From VXYL01 sp965199875 (GTDB lineage: Bacteria > Pseudomonadota > Gammaproteobacteria > Pseudomonadales > Azotimanducaceae), in assembly GCA_965199875.1 (NCBI GenBank), contig OZ241346.1, positions 3,286,001-3,350,000 on the forward strand: a stretch of 64,000 nt of DNA. Direction: 5' to 3'. Positions 29,217 through 37,863 of this stretch are shown here, in pieces. Made by a program: the position numbers and the translations under genes. The notes below the pieces were generated by a model. It saw only the letters and a program-made list of their open reading frames with translations. It had not been told where the DNA came from and made no database searches. Positions within the stretch are counted from its first letter, which is position 1. The number at the start of each line of letters is the position of its first letter.

Positions 29217-30336
29217 GCGCGGGCGAAGCGTTCGGCAGCGCGGCTTGGCGCGAGCCGTCGAGGGCGGCGCCGAGGAGACGCGCCGTCGCATCGACGATGG
29301 GGATGACCTGCTCGTAGGCCATGCGCGTCGGGCCGACGACGCCGAGAACGCCAGCGACCTTGCCTTGCACCTCGTAGCGGGCCGTGACTAGGCTGTAGTC
29401 GTCAAGCGGCCGATAGCCGGATTCCTCGCCGATGAACAGATGGATGCCGTCACTGTTCAGGCAGCGATCGAGCAGATGCACGATGGCGCCCTTGCCGGCG
29501 AAGGCGTCGAGCAGCTCGCGCACGTCCTCGACGCTGGCCAGGGACTCGACGAGGTTGGTCTCGCCCGACACCACGTAGCCCGGCGCATCCTCGGCTTCCT
29601 CTTCGGTGAAGGCCTTGGAGGCCACGTCCATGGTCGCCTGCATCATCGAATCGAGCTTCGCCTTGTCGTGCCGCATGCTGTCGAGAATGCCGGTGCGAAT
29701 CGCCAGCAGGGACTGGCCGGCGAACTCTCGGTTGATGTAGTTGGCGGCGTGCAGCAGTTCGGTCTCGTCGTAGACGCGATCGGTGTGGATGACGCGGTTC
29801 TGCACCTCGCGTTCGTTGAGCACCAGAATCACCAGCACGCGGTCGCCGGACAAGGGCAGAAACTCCACCTGGCGCAGCGGCCGTTCCCGCCTTGGCACCG
29901 TCACCAGGCCAGCCAGATGGGTGATGCGCGACAGCAGCGACGAAGCCTCGCCCACCAGCTGCTTGGGCGCCAGATCCGGATCCAGCTTGCCGCGCAGTTC
30001 GCCGACGCTGCGCTCGTCCATGGGGCGCACGGAGATCAGGCTGTCGACGAAGAAGCGCAGGCCCTGGTGCGTCGGCACCTTGCCGGCCGACGGGTGCGGG
30101 CTTGCGACCAGCCCGCGGCTCTCCAAGTCGGCCATGATGTTGCGCACGGTGGCGGAACTGACGGTGATGTCCCTGGCCGAGGCCAGGGTCTTGGAAGCCA
30201 CCGGCGCGCCATCGGCCAGGTAGCGCTCGACCAGCAGCTTGAAGAGATGCTGGGCGCGTTCGCCGACGTCGCTGGCCCAGGCTTGACGCGCCGGCTCCGG
30301 CGGCGGCGCAGTGTCTGTGTTTCGCAAGCTAGCCAT
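29212..30336 (-). CDS. hrcA: Heat-inducible transcription repressor HrcA
   Basis: 374 residues from the ATG at 30336; the open frame extends upstream only into promoter sequence. N-terminal winged helix (about 20-95, with V-S-S-A-T-V-R-N-I-M-A-D-L-E), then the GAF-like central domain and the dimerisation region (for example G-P-T-R-M-A-Y-E near the C-terminus). It represses heat-shock genes by binding CIRCE elements; none was recognised here. Its promoter (TTGGCG, 17 bases, TACAGT) lies within the direct repeat at the island edge, so the island insertion kept hrcA expressible. Confidence 0.95.
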   Translation of the reverse strand: MASLRNTDTAPPPEPARQAWASDVGERAQHLFKLLVERYLADGAPVASKTLASARDITVSSATVRNIMADLESRGLVASPHPSAGKVPTHQGLRFFVDSLISVRPMDERSVGELRGKLDPDLAPKQLVGEASSLLSRITHLAGLVTVPRRERPLRQVEFLPLSGDRVLVILVLNEREVQNRVIHTDRVYDETELLHAANYINREFAGQSLLAIRTGILDSMRHDKAKLDSMMQATMDVASKAFTEEEAEDAPGYVVSGETNLVESLASVEDVRELLDAFAGKGAIVHLLDRCLNSDGIHLFIGEESGYRPLDDYSLVTARYEVQGKVAGVLGVVGPTRMAYEQVIPIVDATARLLGAALDGSRQAALPNASPAP

Positions 30337-30380
30337 CGGCGCTACTGTAAACCGTTCGGCAAGGAGCGCCAACGGCGGAA
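30297..30380. repeat. Island-end direct repeat, copy at hrcA
   Basis: Covers the first codons and promoter of hrcA. The core 30317-30373 aligns with 62024-62080 in direct orientation: 52 of 58 columns identical (four substitutions, two single-base gaps). A weaker match continues at both sides. Within it, on the minus strand, TTGGCG (30367-30372) and TACAGT (30344-30349) are spaced 17 bases and form the hrcA promoter. Confidence 0.85.
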
Positions 30381-30581
30381 TCGGCAGGTCGGCAGGTGTA
30401 GGACCGGCTTTTGGGAAGCACGGGTGTGCGCAGGAACGGAAGAACATTCCCTGCCACGACACGGCGAGGGGCGTGAATCGTGACGCTGGCGCGGTGACGT
30501 GACGAGGTACGGGTATTGGGCGCACGGACGAACCGTGAACATGCGCCGCGCCGGGTGACGCGGAAACCCAGCGCATCGCCT
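30337..30581. other. Intergenic region between hrcA and drmB
   Basis: 245 bases holding the hrcA promoter at its left edge and the downstream end of drmB at its right. drmC would be expected downstream of drmB in a canonical DISARM locus, but no coding sequence is supported here. Confidence 0.5.
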
Positions 30582-32411
30582 CTACTCCGGCAGTTCGAAG
30601 AACGCCGCATCCGTCACGTCCAGCACCGGCACCACCAGGGCCCGGTCAAGGAAGTCGTTGCGCATTTCGCAGGAGGTCTCTGCGATCAGCGAGCAGCCGT
30701 GGCAGGCGGCGCCGTGCAGCGGGCGGCTCTCCAGGCTCGCTGCGTTCTCGTCGGGAACGTGCTGGGCGCAGATGGGGTCGTTCGAGCACAGCGCGGCGTT
30801 GCGCAGCGCGTCTTCGAGGTGATCTTCGATGTAGCGCCCTTGCTGCACCAAGCCGCCGAGAGTGCCTTCGGCGTCGGGCGTGCCGGTGTAGAGCAGGATG
30901 CCGTAGCGTTTCCCGCCAAGCGTCTCTTCGGCGTAGATGCGCTCGCGGATGGAACTGGCCGGATAGCCGCAGCGCAGGGCGAGGGTCTGCACCAGCAGAT
31001 GCGCGAGGGTGTGCAGCAGCACGTACGCGCCGCCGGGGAACGGGCGCTGGGTGTTGCGCGTCTGTCGCCAAAGGTCGTAGCCCTTCGCCAGCTTGGCGAC
31101 CCGCGCCGTCACGGCCGGGCGTTCAAGCCATGCCGCCACGTCCTTCGCGCGCAGTTCCACGAATACGCCCTCGCCGCGGTTCTCCACCGCCGGAAACCAC
31201 TGCGGTTCCAAGGCGATTTCGGCGCGCATCACGTCGCTCTCGAAGTCGCCGTGGATGTCCGGCGTCACGGCTTCCAGGCGAGTGAAGCCGACCAGCGCCT
31301 GCACCTCGCGCAGACGATGCAGCTGCACCACGGATGCGATGCGTTTGCCGTTGTCGGTTCCCGCTCGCCACGCCGAGTCCGGCAGGCGGCAGGCGTGGAA
31401 GTTGGCGTCCGTCGGCGGTTCGTCGCCGTAGCCTTCGGCAGCGCCCAGCAGCGCTTCGAGTTCCGCTTCCTTCAGCGGTCGCGCTTGGCCGGCGCCGGTT
31501 CTCACCTCGTCGATGGCGCGGACGACGTGCTCGTCGGCGAACGGCGCCAGCGCCTGCGCGACTTTCGGCACGGCCTTGAACGTCGCCAGAAGCCGCGCGT
31601 CTTCGACGGCTTGCAGCACGTCCCAGACGCCCATGACCGCCTCCTGCACCGCAGCGCCGGCATCCGGCAGGGAGAGCACGCTGGCCACTTGTGGGAAGTA
31701 GGCGTTGGTGGCCGTGCGGATCAGCAGGCGGCTGATTTGATCGCAGTCCTCGTTCATGTTGCGGCCCAGCCAAGGCCGCGTGCCGCGACATTTGCCCAGC
31801 GGGCTCGCGCCGACGTCCGATGCATCCGAGAGGTTGCGCGACTTGCCGCATTCGCAGCGCACGGTGAGCTCGCCGAGGCCGCCGCTGGTGCCGCGTTCGT
31901 CCAGCCACAGCTGGCGGCGGCAAGGCGAATCGGGGCCGTGGACGAAAGCGAACCAGTCCAAGTCGTCGACATGGCCGCGGGGACATGCCCGCACGAAGCG
32001 CGTCGGCACCACCTCCAGGCCCTCGAACTTGCCCCGCCGCGATTCTCGCGGCGCTTCGTCCAATGCCTTGCGCTGCACCAAGCGGCGCGACTGTGGACGT
32101 CCTCCTTCGCTGCTCGCGCCAAACCGCTCCTGCACCACGAACCACTCCGGGAACCGCCAAGCGCCAATGCCCTTGGACGGCGCCCACGGTTCCGAAGGGG
32201 CCGGCGGCGGGGCGTAGAGCTTGGGCGCGGGAACGTCGGTGTATTGCTGCAAGGCGCGGGACAGGCGCAGCTCCACGATCTCCTGCAAGCCCTGGGGCCA
32301 AGTGTCCAAGCCGCCGACGATGGCCGAGTGCGACGGCAGGTCGATGAGCGCGCCGGGGCCGTAGGTGGTGACGACCTGGCTCTGGCGGACGCTGCCGAAG
32401 GCGCGGCTCAT
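30582..32411 (-). CDS. drmB: DISARM protein DrmB (DUF1998 domain)
   Basis: 609 residues. The N-terminus V-R-Q-S-Q-V-V-T-T-Y-G-P-G-A-L-I-D-L-P is the characteristic DrmB opening. Zinc-type Cys clusters occur centrally (C-P-R-G-H and C-E-C-G-K) and near the C-terminus (C-H-G-C, C-E-M-R), the latter inside the DUF1998 domain (H-T-L-A-H-L-L-V-Q-T-L-A-L). DrmB binds DrmA, and the DrmAB complex recognises incoming unmethylated DNA. The first 29 codons lie in an 87-bp duplication (32329-32415); the sister copy sits at the end of drmA, so an ATPase module separates the two once-overlapping genes. Confidence 0.9.
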   Translation of the reverse strand: MSRAFGSVRQSQVVTTYGPGALIDLPSHSAIVGGLDTWPQGLQEIVELRLSRALQQYTDVPAPKLYAPPPAPSEPWAPSKGIGAWRFPEWFVVQERFGASSEGGRPQSRRLVQRKALDEAPRESRRGKFEGLEVVPTRFVRACPRGHVDDLDWFAFVHGPDSPCRRQLWLDERGTSGGLGELTVRCECGKSRNLSDASDVGASPLGKCRGTRPWLGRNMNEDCDQISRLLIRTATNAYFPQVASVLSLPDAGAAVQEAVMGVWDVLQAVEDARLLATFKAVPKVAQALAPFADEHVVRAIDEVRTGAGQARPLKEAELEALLGAAEGYGDEPPTDANFHACRLPDSAWRAGTDNGKRIASVVQLHRLREVQALVGFTRLEAVTPDIHGDFESDVMRAEIALEPQWFPAVENRGEGVFVELRAKDVAAWLERPAVTARVAKLAKGYDLWRQTRNTQRPFPGGAYVLLHTLAHLLVQTLALRCGYPASSIRERIYAEETLGGKRYGILLYTGTPDAEGTLGGLVQQGRYIEDHLEDALRNAALCSNDPICAQHVPDENAASLESRPLHGAACHGCSLIAETSCEMRNDFLDRALVVPVLDVTDAAFFELPE

Positions 32412-32415
32412 GGCG
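32329..32415. repeat. 87-bp direct repeat, copy at intact drmB
   Basis: Identical to 34352-34438 except for one base (G to A at position 32403 versus 34426). It contains the start codon and first 27 codons of drmB. Matching stops abruptly at both edges. Confidence 0.95.
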
Positions 32416-32462
32416 ACCCCACAGGTCCGTTCGGCTTCAGATTCACTTTTTGGCCGCAGCTA

Positions 32463-32479
32463 CCGTAGCGGAACTACGG
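32463..32479. other. Short perfect hairpin after the DUF3226 gene
   Basis: CCGTAG and CTACGG arms around a 5-base loop, 5 bases beyond the DUF3226 stop codon. No T-run follows on either strand, so terminator function is uncertain. Confidence 0.35.
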
Positions 32480-32483
32480 CAAA

Positions 32484-33134
32484 TCACACCGCGAACAAGC
32501 TTCGGAACCAGCGGACGAACGGCTTGGACTCCGCTTTCGTTGGATCCAAAACGCGGTGATGGACCGCTTGATGCAACGACTTTCCCGGCTCGTCCTGCCA
32601 AGCCAGCCATGTGTGGACCCTCGCCTTGGTCAGTTGCGCTGGCTTGAACGGCGCGCCGATGTCCGCCGCTTCTCCAACGCAGCGCCTAGCCAAGGCAAAC
32701 AGGTTCTCTGATTGGCCGGGAACAAGCCGAACCAGGAGATCTTCCAACATTCCCTTGGATCGGTTGTCGGGCATGATCCACACGCCGAAACGAGGCCCCA
32801 AGGCATGGGTTACCCGCAGGCCTTCCGCTGGAAGGTCATCAGGCAGCGATGGCACCTGCGACTGGCAAAGACGGCGGATTTGGGCCCATCGTCTGCGAGC
32901 GTCGCCGTTGGCATCCGCGACGATGCCGAGAGCTTCAAGACCGGATGCGCTCAGTTCGCCTTCGATTGCTCCGGCTTTCAACATCTCGCCGACGCCGCCG
33001 TACGGTGCGATGTAGACGGCAGGGCGGTCTGCGGTTCCCCATGCCACGCCGTTGGCTTCCATGAGGAAAGGTATGACTCGCTTGTCCGTATCCCCTTCTA
33101 CGAGCAATCTCCTTGGTTGAACGCGCGGTTGCAT
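32484..33134 (-). CDS. DUF3226/TOPRIM-like effector of a two-gene ATPase module
   Basis: 216 residues. The N-terminus has L-L-V-E-G-D-T-D-K (Glu13, Asp15) and I-V-A-D-A-N-G-D-A near residue 75 (Asp74, Asp78), matching the acidic Glu and Asp-x-x-x-Asp positions of TOPRIM-like domains, as in DUF3226 and DUF4435. It begins immediately after the stop of the ATPase gene, so the pair is translationally coupled. In PARIS-type defence an AAA ATPase holds back a TOPRIM-like toxin that is released on phage attack, and in OLD nucleases the two are fused. The same logic is inferred here; the substrate is unknown. Confidence 0.65.
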   Translation of the reverse strand: MQPRVQPRRLLVEGDTDKRVIPFLMEANGVAWGTADRPAVYIAPYGGVGEMLKAGAIEGELSASGLEALGIVADANGDARRRWAQIRRLCQSQVPSLPDDLPAEGLRVTHALGPRFGVWIMPDNRSKGMLEDLLVRLVPGQSENLFALARRCVGEAADIGAPFKPAQLTKARVHTWLAWQDEPGKSLHQAVHHRVLDPTKAESKPFVRWFRSLFAV

Positions 33135-34256
33135 TCACCGCACCTCCAAGCCGCGTTCGGCTGCCAAGACGATGGCGCGACCTCCGATCCTCACGGCTTC
33201 GTTCTGATGTGGTTCAATGCGCTGAATCGTGATCGTGTCGGCTTGCGTATCGTCGGCTTCCACGAACGATGCGAGACTCTCGTAGCAATCTCGGCTATGC
33301 GTCGTCGCAAACACCTGAACGGAGAGCGCGGCGGCCTGTTCGCAGATCATCCGCCACATGCTCTCCATCACGGAATAGTGCAAACCGGCGTCGATCTCAT
33401 CCACGAGAAGCACACCGCCTTTGGCTTTGGCAAGCATCAGCGCAAGGCCGAGCATTCGCCACATGCCATCTCCGGTGCTGCCAATCGGCACGCGTTCTTG
33501 GACGCCGCGGAGCTTCACGAAAATACCGCCGGGGCCATCGGCCAAGAGATAGTGCCGCTCATGCGCTGTCGCGGCGACGCGCTCGACTCTAGGCTCCAAG
33601 ATGTTCAGAGCATTTGTGACTAGAGCTTCGTATTCAGTCAGCACGACGTCGTCCAAGAGCTGGGCGACGCCGCGCGCGGTCATGCCACTACTGCGAATGA
33701 ACTGGGCGCCGTCATTGACGTCGCCGAGCCGGCGCTCCTGAATTGACCGCACCGGCAGCATTCCATCCGCGCCCAACGGTATGTCAAACGCTGCTTCCGA
33801 AGCCGTCCAGCGAACGCGCAACGACAATCCTTCGGCGCCTTCGTACGAGTTGTCGTCCGCGAACAGAGGGGCTTGAACAGCGCGTGACGGATCCTTGCTT
33901 CCGCATTCGTCTACGTCCAGCCGGACTTCCTCGCTGGCGGAGTTACCGCTTGGCTGAACAGCGCGCTCGCCCGCGACAACGACCTGGCCGGCCATGTCGC
34001 GTCCGGTGAAGAGATGGGTGATGCCCACTGCGTACTCGAGGCGTTGTTCGCCATCGGTAGACGCTTGCCACTCGCCCCGGCGAACGGCGATGGCCGGGAG
34101 CACGGATGGGTTGGGCGTGGCCAGAAGTTGAACGCACTCCAACGCGGAAGTCTTGCCGCTGTTGTTGGCGCCAACCAACAGGTTGACCTGCCCCAACCCC
34201 GCCATGCGGAAGTCGTCAAGGCACCTATAGCCGCGAATGCGTATCGACGAGTACAT
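33135..34256 (-). CDS. AAA ATPase (AAA_15/21, AriA/OLD-like) of a defence module
   Basis: 373 residues. Walker A G-A-N-N-S-G-K-T at residues 29-36, a signature-like S-T-G-D-G-M before Walker B G-G-V-L-L-V-D-E-I-D-A-G-L-H (about residue 280), then A-T-T-H-S-R-D, the His switch of ABC/OLD-type ATPases. It should dimerise on ATP and act as sensor. It is directly followed by a DUF3226 gene. A perfect TATAAT and a palindrome lie upstream, so the pair has its own promoter inside the DISARM region. It is similar in design to PARIS (AriA-AriB), but identity to that family needs a profile search. Confidence 0.75.
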   Translation of the reverse strand: MYSSIRIRGYRCLDDFRMAGLGQVNLLVGANNSGKTSALECVQLLATPNPSVLPAIAVRRGEWQASTDGEQRLEYAVGITHLFTGRDMAGQVVVAGERAVQPSGNSASEEVRLDVDECGSKDPSRAVQAPLFADDNSYEGAEGLSLRVRWTASEAAFDIPLGADGMLPVRSIQERRLGDVNDGAQFIRSSGMTARGVAQLLDDVVLTEYEALVTNALNILEPRVERVAATAHERHYLLADGPGGIFVKLRGVQERVPIGSTGDGMWRMLGLALMLAKAKGGVLLVDEIDAGLHYSVMESMWRMICEQAAALSVQVFATTHSRDCYESLASFVEADDTQADTITIQRIEPHQNEAVRIGGRAIVLAAERGLEVR

Positions 34257-34289
34257 TGGGTCTCCTCAACCCGACATCGACGCTGGAGG

Positions 34290-34315
34290 ATTATACGACG
34301 AGACCTCAGGTCTCG
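34290..34315 (-). promoter_or_regulatory. Promoter and palindromic operator of the ATPase-DUF3226 module
   Basis: On the minus strand a perfect -10 TATAAT (34290-34295) lies about 35 bases before the ATPase start, and GAGG about 6 bases before the ATG. Overlapping the spacer and -35 zone is the palindrome CGAGACC-TCA-GGTCTCG (34299-34315, 7-bp arms), a likely operator for an unidentified regulator. Confidence 0.55.
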
Positions 34316-34434
34316 GATATCGGCACCACAAGGGTCCGCGTCAGCCGATCTTGCGACGGCAGGTCGATGAGCGCGCCGGGGCCGTAGGTGGTGACGACCT
34401 GGCTCTGGCGGACGCTGCCGAAGGCACGGCTCAT
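34306..34434 (-). pseudogene. Truncated drmB 5' remnant
   Basis: The ATG at 34434 overlaps the drmA stop (ATGA), preserving the ancestral drmA-drmB junction. The frame encodes the first 27 residues of DrmB, then 15 unrelated codons and a stop at 34306. It is the left-behind 5' copy created when the ATPase module entered. The peptide is probably without function, but the ATGA overlap still lets ribosomes restart here. Confidence 0.85.
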
Positions 34435-34438
34435 GGCG
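34352..34438. repeat. 87-bp direct repeat, copy at the drmA end
   Basis: Second copy of the repeat described at 32329-32415, offset 2023 bases, one mismatch. It spans the last codons of drmA and the first 27 codons of drmB. Confidence 0.95.
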
Positions 34439-37400
34439 GCACTTCGCGCCCGCTGAGTTCGCGCAAGTGCAGGTTTACTTCCGGTTCCACGTCGCGCAGG
34501 GAGCGGTTGGCGCGAAACAGGCGGTGCTTTTCGGACTCGAACTGCGTGTCCAGCATTTCGCGCAGCAGCGGGCGGCGCTGCCGCATTTCATGTTGCTGGT
34601 ACTTCATCTGCACGCCGGCGTCGTGGTAGTCCGCGGCGATCTCCTGCCACGCCCGCAGCAGGTCGCGCACGCGCTGTTCCACGCTGCGGCGGCGGTCGTG
34701 GCGTTCGGCGTCATCCTCGAAGGGCTGCGCGTCGATGCGGTCGCCGAAGGCGGCCAGCAGGCGCTCTTCCAGTTCGGCGGTTGCCTCGTCGATGCGGTCC
34801 GCGCCTTCGGGCGGGGTCAGTCGCCCTTCCAAGTGGCGCGAGAGGCCCACCAAGGCACCGGCGAAGCCGCGATCCAGCGCCTGGGCGGAGAACGGCGTGA
34901 CGCTGCCGACTTCCACGGAGCGGTAGAACGTCTCGTGGTAGTGGCGAAAGCGCTCGTAGTGTGAGCGGTCGCGGGGCTTGTGCATGTTGAGCAGCGTGGC
35001 CACCATGCCGGGGCGCTGCGGGTCGCGCCCGACGCGGCTGGTGGCTTGGATGTACTCGGCGTGGGACTTCGGCTGGCCTAGAACCAGCATTAGGCCGAGG
35101 CGCTGAATGTCCAGGCCGACGGAGATCATGTTGGTGGCGATGGCCCAGTCCACGCGGCGATCCTCGCGGAAGGCGGCCTCCAGACGACGCCGGGCGGCGG
35201 CCACCTGGTCCGTCGATACGCGGGAGGTGAGTTCCAGCACGTCGGACAGGCGGCGGCGATCCCGGAACAAGCCGCGTTCTTCCCCGACGCGCTTGCGTTC
35301 GCCGTAGTGCTGCACGGTGTTGCGCACTTCCTCTTCGAGGATGCGCCGCGCGCCGCCGAGCTCGCGCAGGCTGTTGAAGTAGCCGAGCACGGTCATGTAG
35401 GGGTCGGCGGGATTGCGTTCGGTTTGTTTCCCGCCGGCGTCTCGGTACGCCTTCTGCGCCGCCGCCATCAGCGCCAGCCAGACGCGCCGCATCAGCACCT
35501 TCGGGTTGCGTCCGGTGGCGGCGATGCCGAGATAGAGCCGCGCTTCGTCGTCGCCCTCCACGGTATGGGCGAAGAAGGAATCCTGCCGCTCGACGCCGGG
35601 CGGCGGGAATACGCAGGTCTCGCGTCTGGCGAACAGCGCCTGCACCTGGCTTTGCGCTTGGCGCACGGTGGCGGTGGAGGCGACGATCTTCGGGCGGGCC
35701 CGCTTGGCTTCGTCAAGGCCGCGGCTGCAGAGCGCGTCGATGACCGTCTCGTAGAGGCCCACCATCGTGCCGAGCGGGCCGGAGATGAGGTGCAGTTCGT
35801 CCTGGATCACCAAGTCCGGCGGCGGCAGGGGCTGCGACAGCTTGGCGCTGATGCTTGCCGGTTCCGCGGCGCCGTAGAAGCCGCGTTCGTCGTGCCGATC
35901 GGCACCGCCAAGCAGCTTGCCGGTCTTCGCCTCCCACGGCAGGGACGCGAACTTGTCCACGGTGGCGATCAGAAACGCCGGCAGGCGCTGGTAGATGGGC
36001 TCGTCCACGCCCAGCACCGGGAGCGGCCGTTCGCCGCTGAACTCGCAGTCGAAGTCCGCGCACGCGACGCGCAGCTCGGTGGGCTTGTCGTCGCTCGGCA
36101 GCAACGTGAAGGATTCCGGCTCGAACCGCTCGCCGCACCACGGGCAGTTCTCCAAGGGGATGGGCGCCGGGCGGGCGCTTGGATTCGCCTTGAACTGGCG
36201 CGTCTTGGCGCGGGCCGAATCCGAGCGGTTCTCGCCCCTTCTGCCCATCACGTTGGGCGTGGCGGCCTTGCCAACCCAAAGGCCGATCTCGAACGGCCAC
36301 TCGCCGTAGCGCGCCACGTTCTTCTCGCGTTCGAGTTCCAACGCGCAGACGAGGCCGGCGGCGCGGCTCAGCTGATCGAGGGTGAGCAGGCGCAGCGTGT
36401 AGCGCATCACCACGCTGACGCCGGCACCAGCCTTGCCGTTCGCTTCGGGATGGCGCAAGCGGCGCAGCACCATCGCCATCGCCGCGAGACCCAGGTACGC
36501 CTCGGTCTTGCCGCCGCCGGTGGGGAAGAACAGCAAGTCCACGGTTTCGCGGTGCGTGTCTTCGGGATCGGCGATGCTGGCGAGGTTCAGCAGGATGAAG
36601 GCGAGCTGGAACGCGCGCCACTGGGGCGGTGTCTCCTTGAAGTCGTCCGGCCGGCGTTTCCGCAAGGCGCAGGCGACGGCGCGGTTGGCGACGCGGAAGG
36701 CGTCCAGCACGTCTTCGTCCTGCCTCAGCGTTTGGATGCCGGCGGCGATGCGGTTGGCCGCCAAGGCGGCCTGCACCAGCAGTTGCTCGGCGGTTGCCTG
36801 GCGAGGGGTGGCGAGCGTCTGCAAGTGCTCGCGCTGGGTGTCTATCCATGCGCGGTAGTCGCGCACCAGCGGCGTCAGGGCGGACTCCGCGGCTTCGCCG
36901 TCGGCAAGCGCGCCGAGCGCTTCCATGCCAAGTTCAACGCCGCCCACGTTCGCGGTGGCCGTTCTGTGAACGTGCGCTCGGGCGATCCACGTGGTTCGCA
37001 CGGCACGGCAAACGCTGCCTTGAAAGTTCCAATCCGCAGCGACGCCGTGGCCGGTGGCGTACTCGGGGGTGTCCGCGTAGTGCAGGTCTCCCACTTGGTC
37101 GTCCCAGTCGTCTTCTCTCGGTCGCCGGGGATTCGGGCGTGGCACGAAGGGCTGCTCGCTGCGGACTTCGAGCTCGGCTTGGAAGGCGTAGGCCGTATCC
37201 GCCAAGGCGTGTTCCGCAGCGGGTTCGCGCTGGTTCACCAGAAAGACGGAGACGGCGCGGGTGCCGGCGGGCATCTCCGGCAGCTTGGCGGTGTCTATGG
37301 AGCGTTCGCGAACGTGGATAGCCAGGCCGTTGCCGTTCGGCACGTCGTGGGGGCCTTCGTCGCCAGTGCGAAGGCGCAGCGTGGCTTCGTTCGGTTGGCG

Positions 37401-37829
37401 CTCCCACACTGGCGTCTTGTTGCCTTCGTCGTCTTCGACTTCGGCGAGCGCGTAGTCGCCCCAGCGGGCGGTAACGTCCAGCGCTTCCACGTTCGCAGCC
37501 ACCAGAAAGCTGACGCCGATGGAGGACGGGAAGAAGCCCCGTCGCGCTGGCCGCCGATCCGTTGCCGACTCTTCCGCCAGCCCGCTGCTGGCGGGCGTTT
37601 CGTCCAGCTCCTCCTCTTCGTCCGCATCGGCGGTCTGCTCCGGCGGCGCATCCGTTGGCACGAGAAAGCCCGTGAGATACCAGTTCGAGGGCCGCACCCG
37701 GCCGGGAATGCGTTCTTCGGCAAGCGCGTGGCCGGCCGGTGGGCCGATGAGGTCCATGTCGAGCGCGCGGGCGAGATAGGCGCGGACTTCGGCGGAGGTG
37801 GCAGGGGAAGGACTGTCGGTTTCTGCCAT
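34431..37829 (-). CDS. drmA: DISARM helicase DrmA
   Basis: 1132 residues from the ATG at 37829; the frame is open further upstream but lacks conserved sequence. The N-terminus has the DrmA pattern (P-S-N-W-Y-L-T-G-F-L-V-P, then F-F-P-S-S-I-G-V-S-F-L-V). Helicase motifs follow: Walker A F-P-T-G-G-G-K-T-E-A-Y near residue 433, V-I-Q-D-E-L-H near 675, S-T-A-T, and T-N-M-I-S-V-G-L-D-I with Q-A-T-S-R-V-G-R-D near 900-940. DrmA loads with DrmB on foreign DNA, where its translocase activity supports restriction. It keeps an ATGA overlap with a truncated drmB start. The upstream neighbour should be drmMI but vapBC and CBASS genes intervene. Confidence 0.92.
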   Translation of the reverse strand: MAETDSPSPATSAEVRAYLARALDMDLIGPPAGHALAEERIPGRVRPSNWYLTGFLVPTDAPPEQTADADEEEELDETPASSGLAEESATDRRPARRGFFPSSIGVSFLVAANVEALDVTARWGDYALAEVEDDEGNKTPVWERQPNEATLRLRTGDEGPHDVPNGNGLAIHVRERSIDTAKLPEMPAGTRAVSVFLVNQREPAAEHALADTAYAFQAELEVRSEQPFVPRPNPRRPREDDWDDQVGDLHYADTPEYATGHGVAADWNFQGSVCRAVRTTWIARAHVHRTATANVGGVELGMEALGALADGEAAESALTPLVRDYRAWIDTQREHLQTLATPRQATAEQLLVQAALAANRIAAGIQTLRQDEDVLDAFRVANRAVACALRKRRPDDFKETPPQWRAFQLAFILLNLASIADPEDTHRETVDLLFFPTGGGKTEAYLGLAAMAMVLRRLRHPEANGKAGAGVSVVMRYTLRLLTLDQLSRAAGLVCALELEREKNVARYGEWPFEIGLWVGKAATPNVMGRRGENRSDSARAKTRQFKANPSARPAPIPLENCPWCGERFEPESFTLLPSDDKPTELRVACADFDCEFSGERPLPVLGVDEPIYQRLPAFLIATVDKFASLPWEAKTGKLLGGADRHDERGFYGAAEPASISAKLSQPLPPPDLVIQDELHLISGPLGTMVGLYETVIDALCSRGLDEAKRARPKIVASTATVRQAQSQVQALFARRETCVFPPPGVERQDSFFAHTVEGDDEARLYLGIAATGRNPKVLMRRVWLALMAAAQKAYRDAGGKQTERNPADPYMTVLGYFNSLRELGGARRILEEEVRNTVQHYGERKRVGEERGLFRDRRRLSDVLELTSRVSTDQVAAARRRLEAAFREDRRVDWAIATNMISVGLDIQRLGLMLVLGQPKSHAEYIQATSRVGRDPQRPGMVATLLNMHKPRDRSHYERFRHYHETFYRSVEVGSVTPFSAQALDRGFAGALVGLSRHLEGRLTPPEGADRIDEATAELEERLLAAFGDRIDAQPFEDDAERHDRRRSVEQRVRDLLRAWQEIAADYHDAGVQMKYQQHEMRQRRPLLREMLDTQFESEKHRLFRANRSLRDVEPEVNLHLRELSGREVPP

Positions 37830-37863
37830 GGCGCCGCCACGTGAATGCTGGTGTTCCCGCAGT

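Noticed and set aside
30337..30581. drmC or its remnant downstream of drmB
   Set aside because: The gap is 245 bases and holds the hrcA promoter; no HxK phospholipase motif or long frame was seen.
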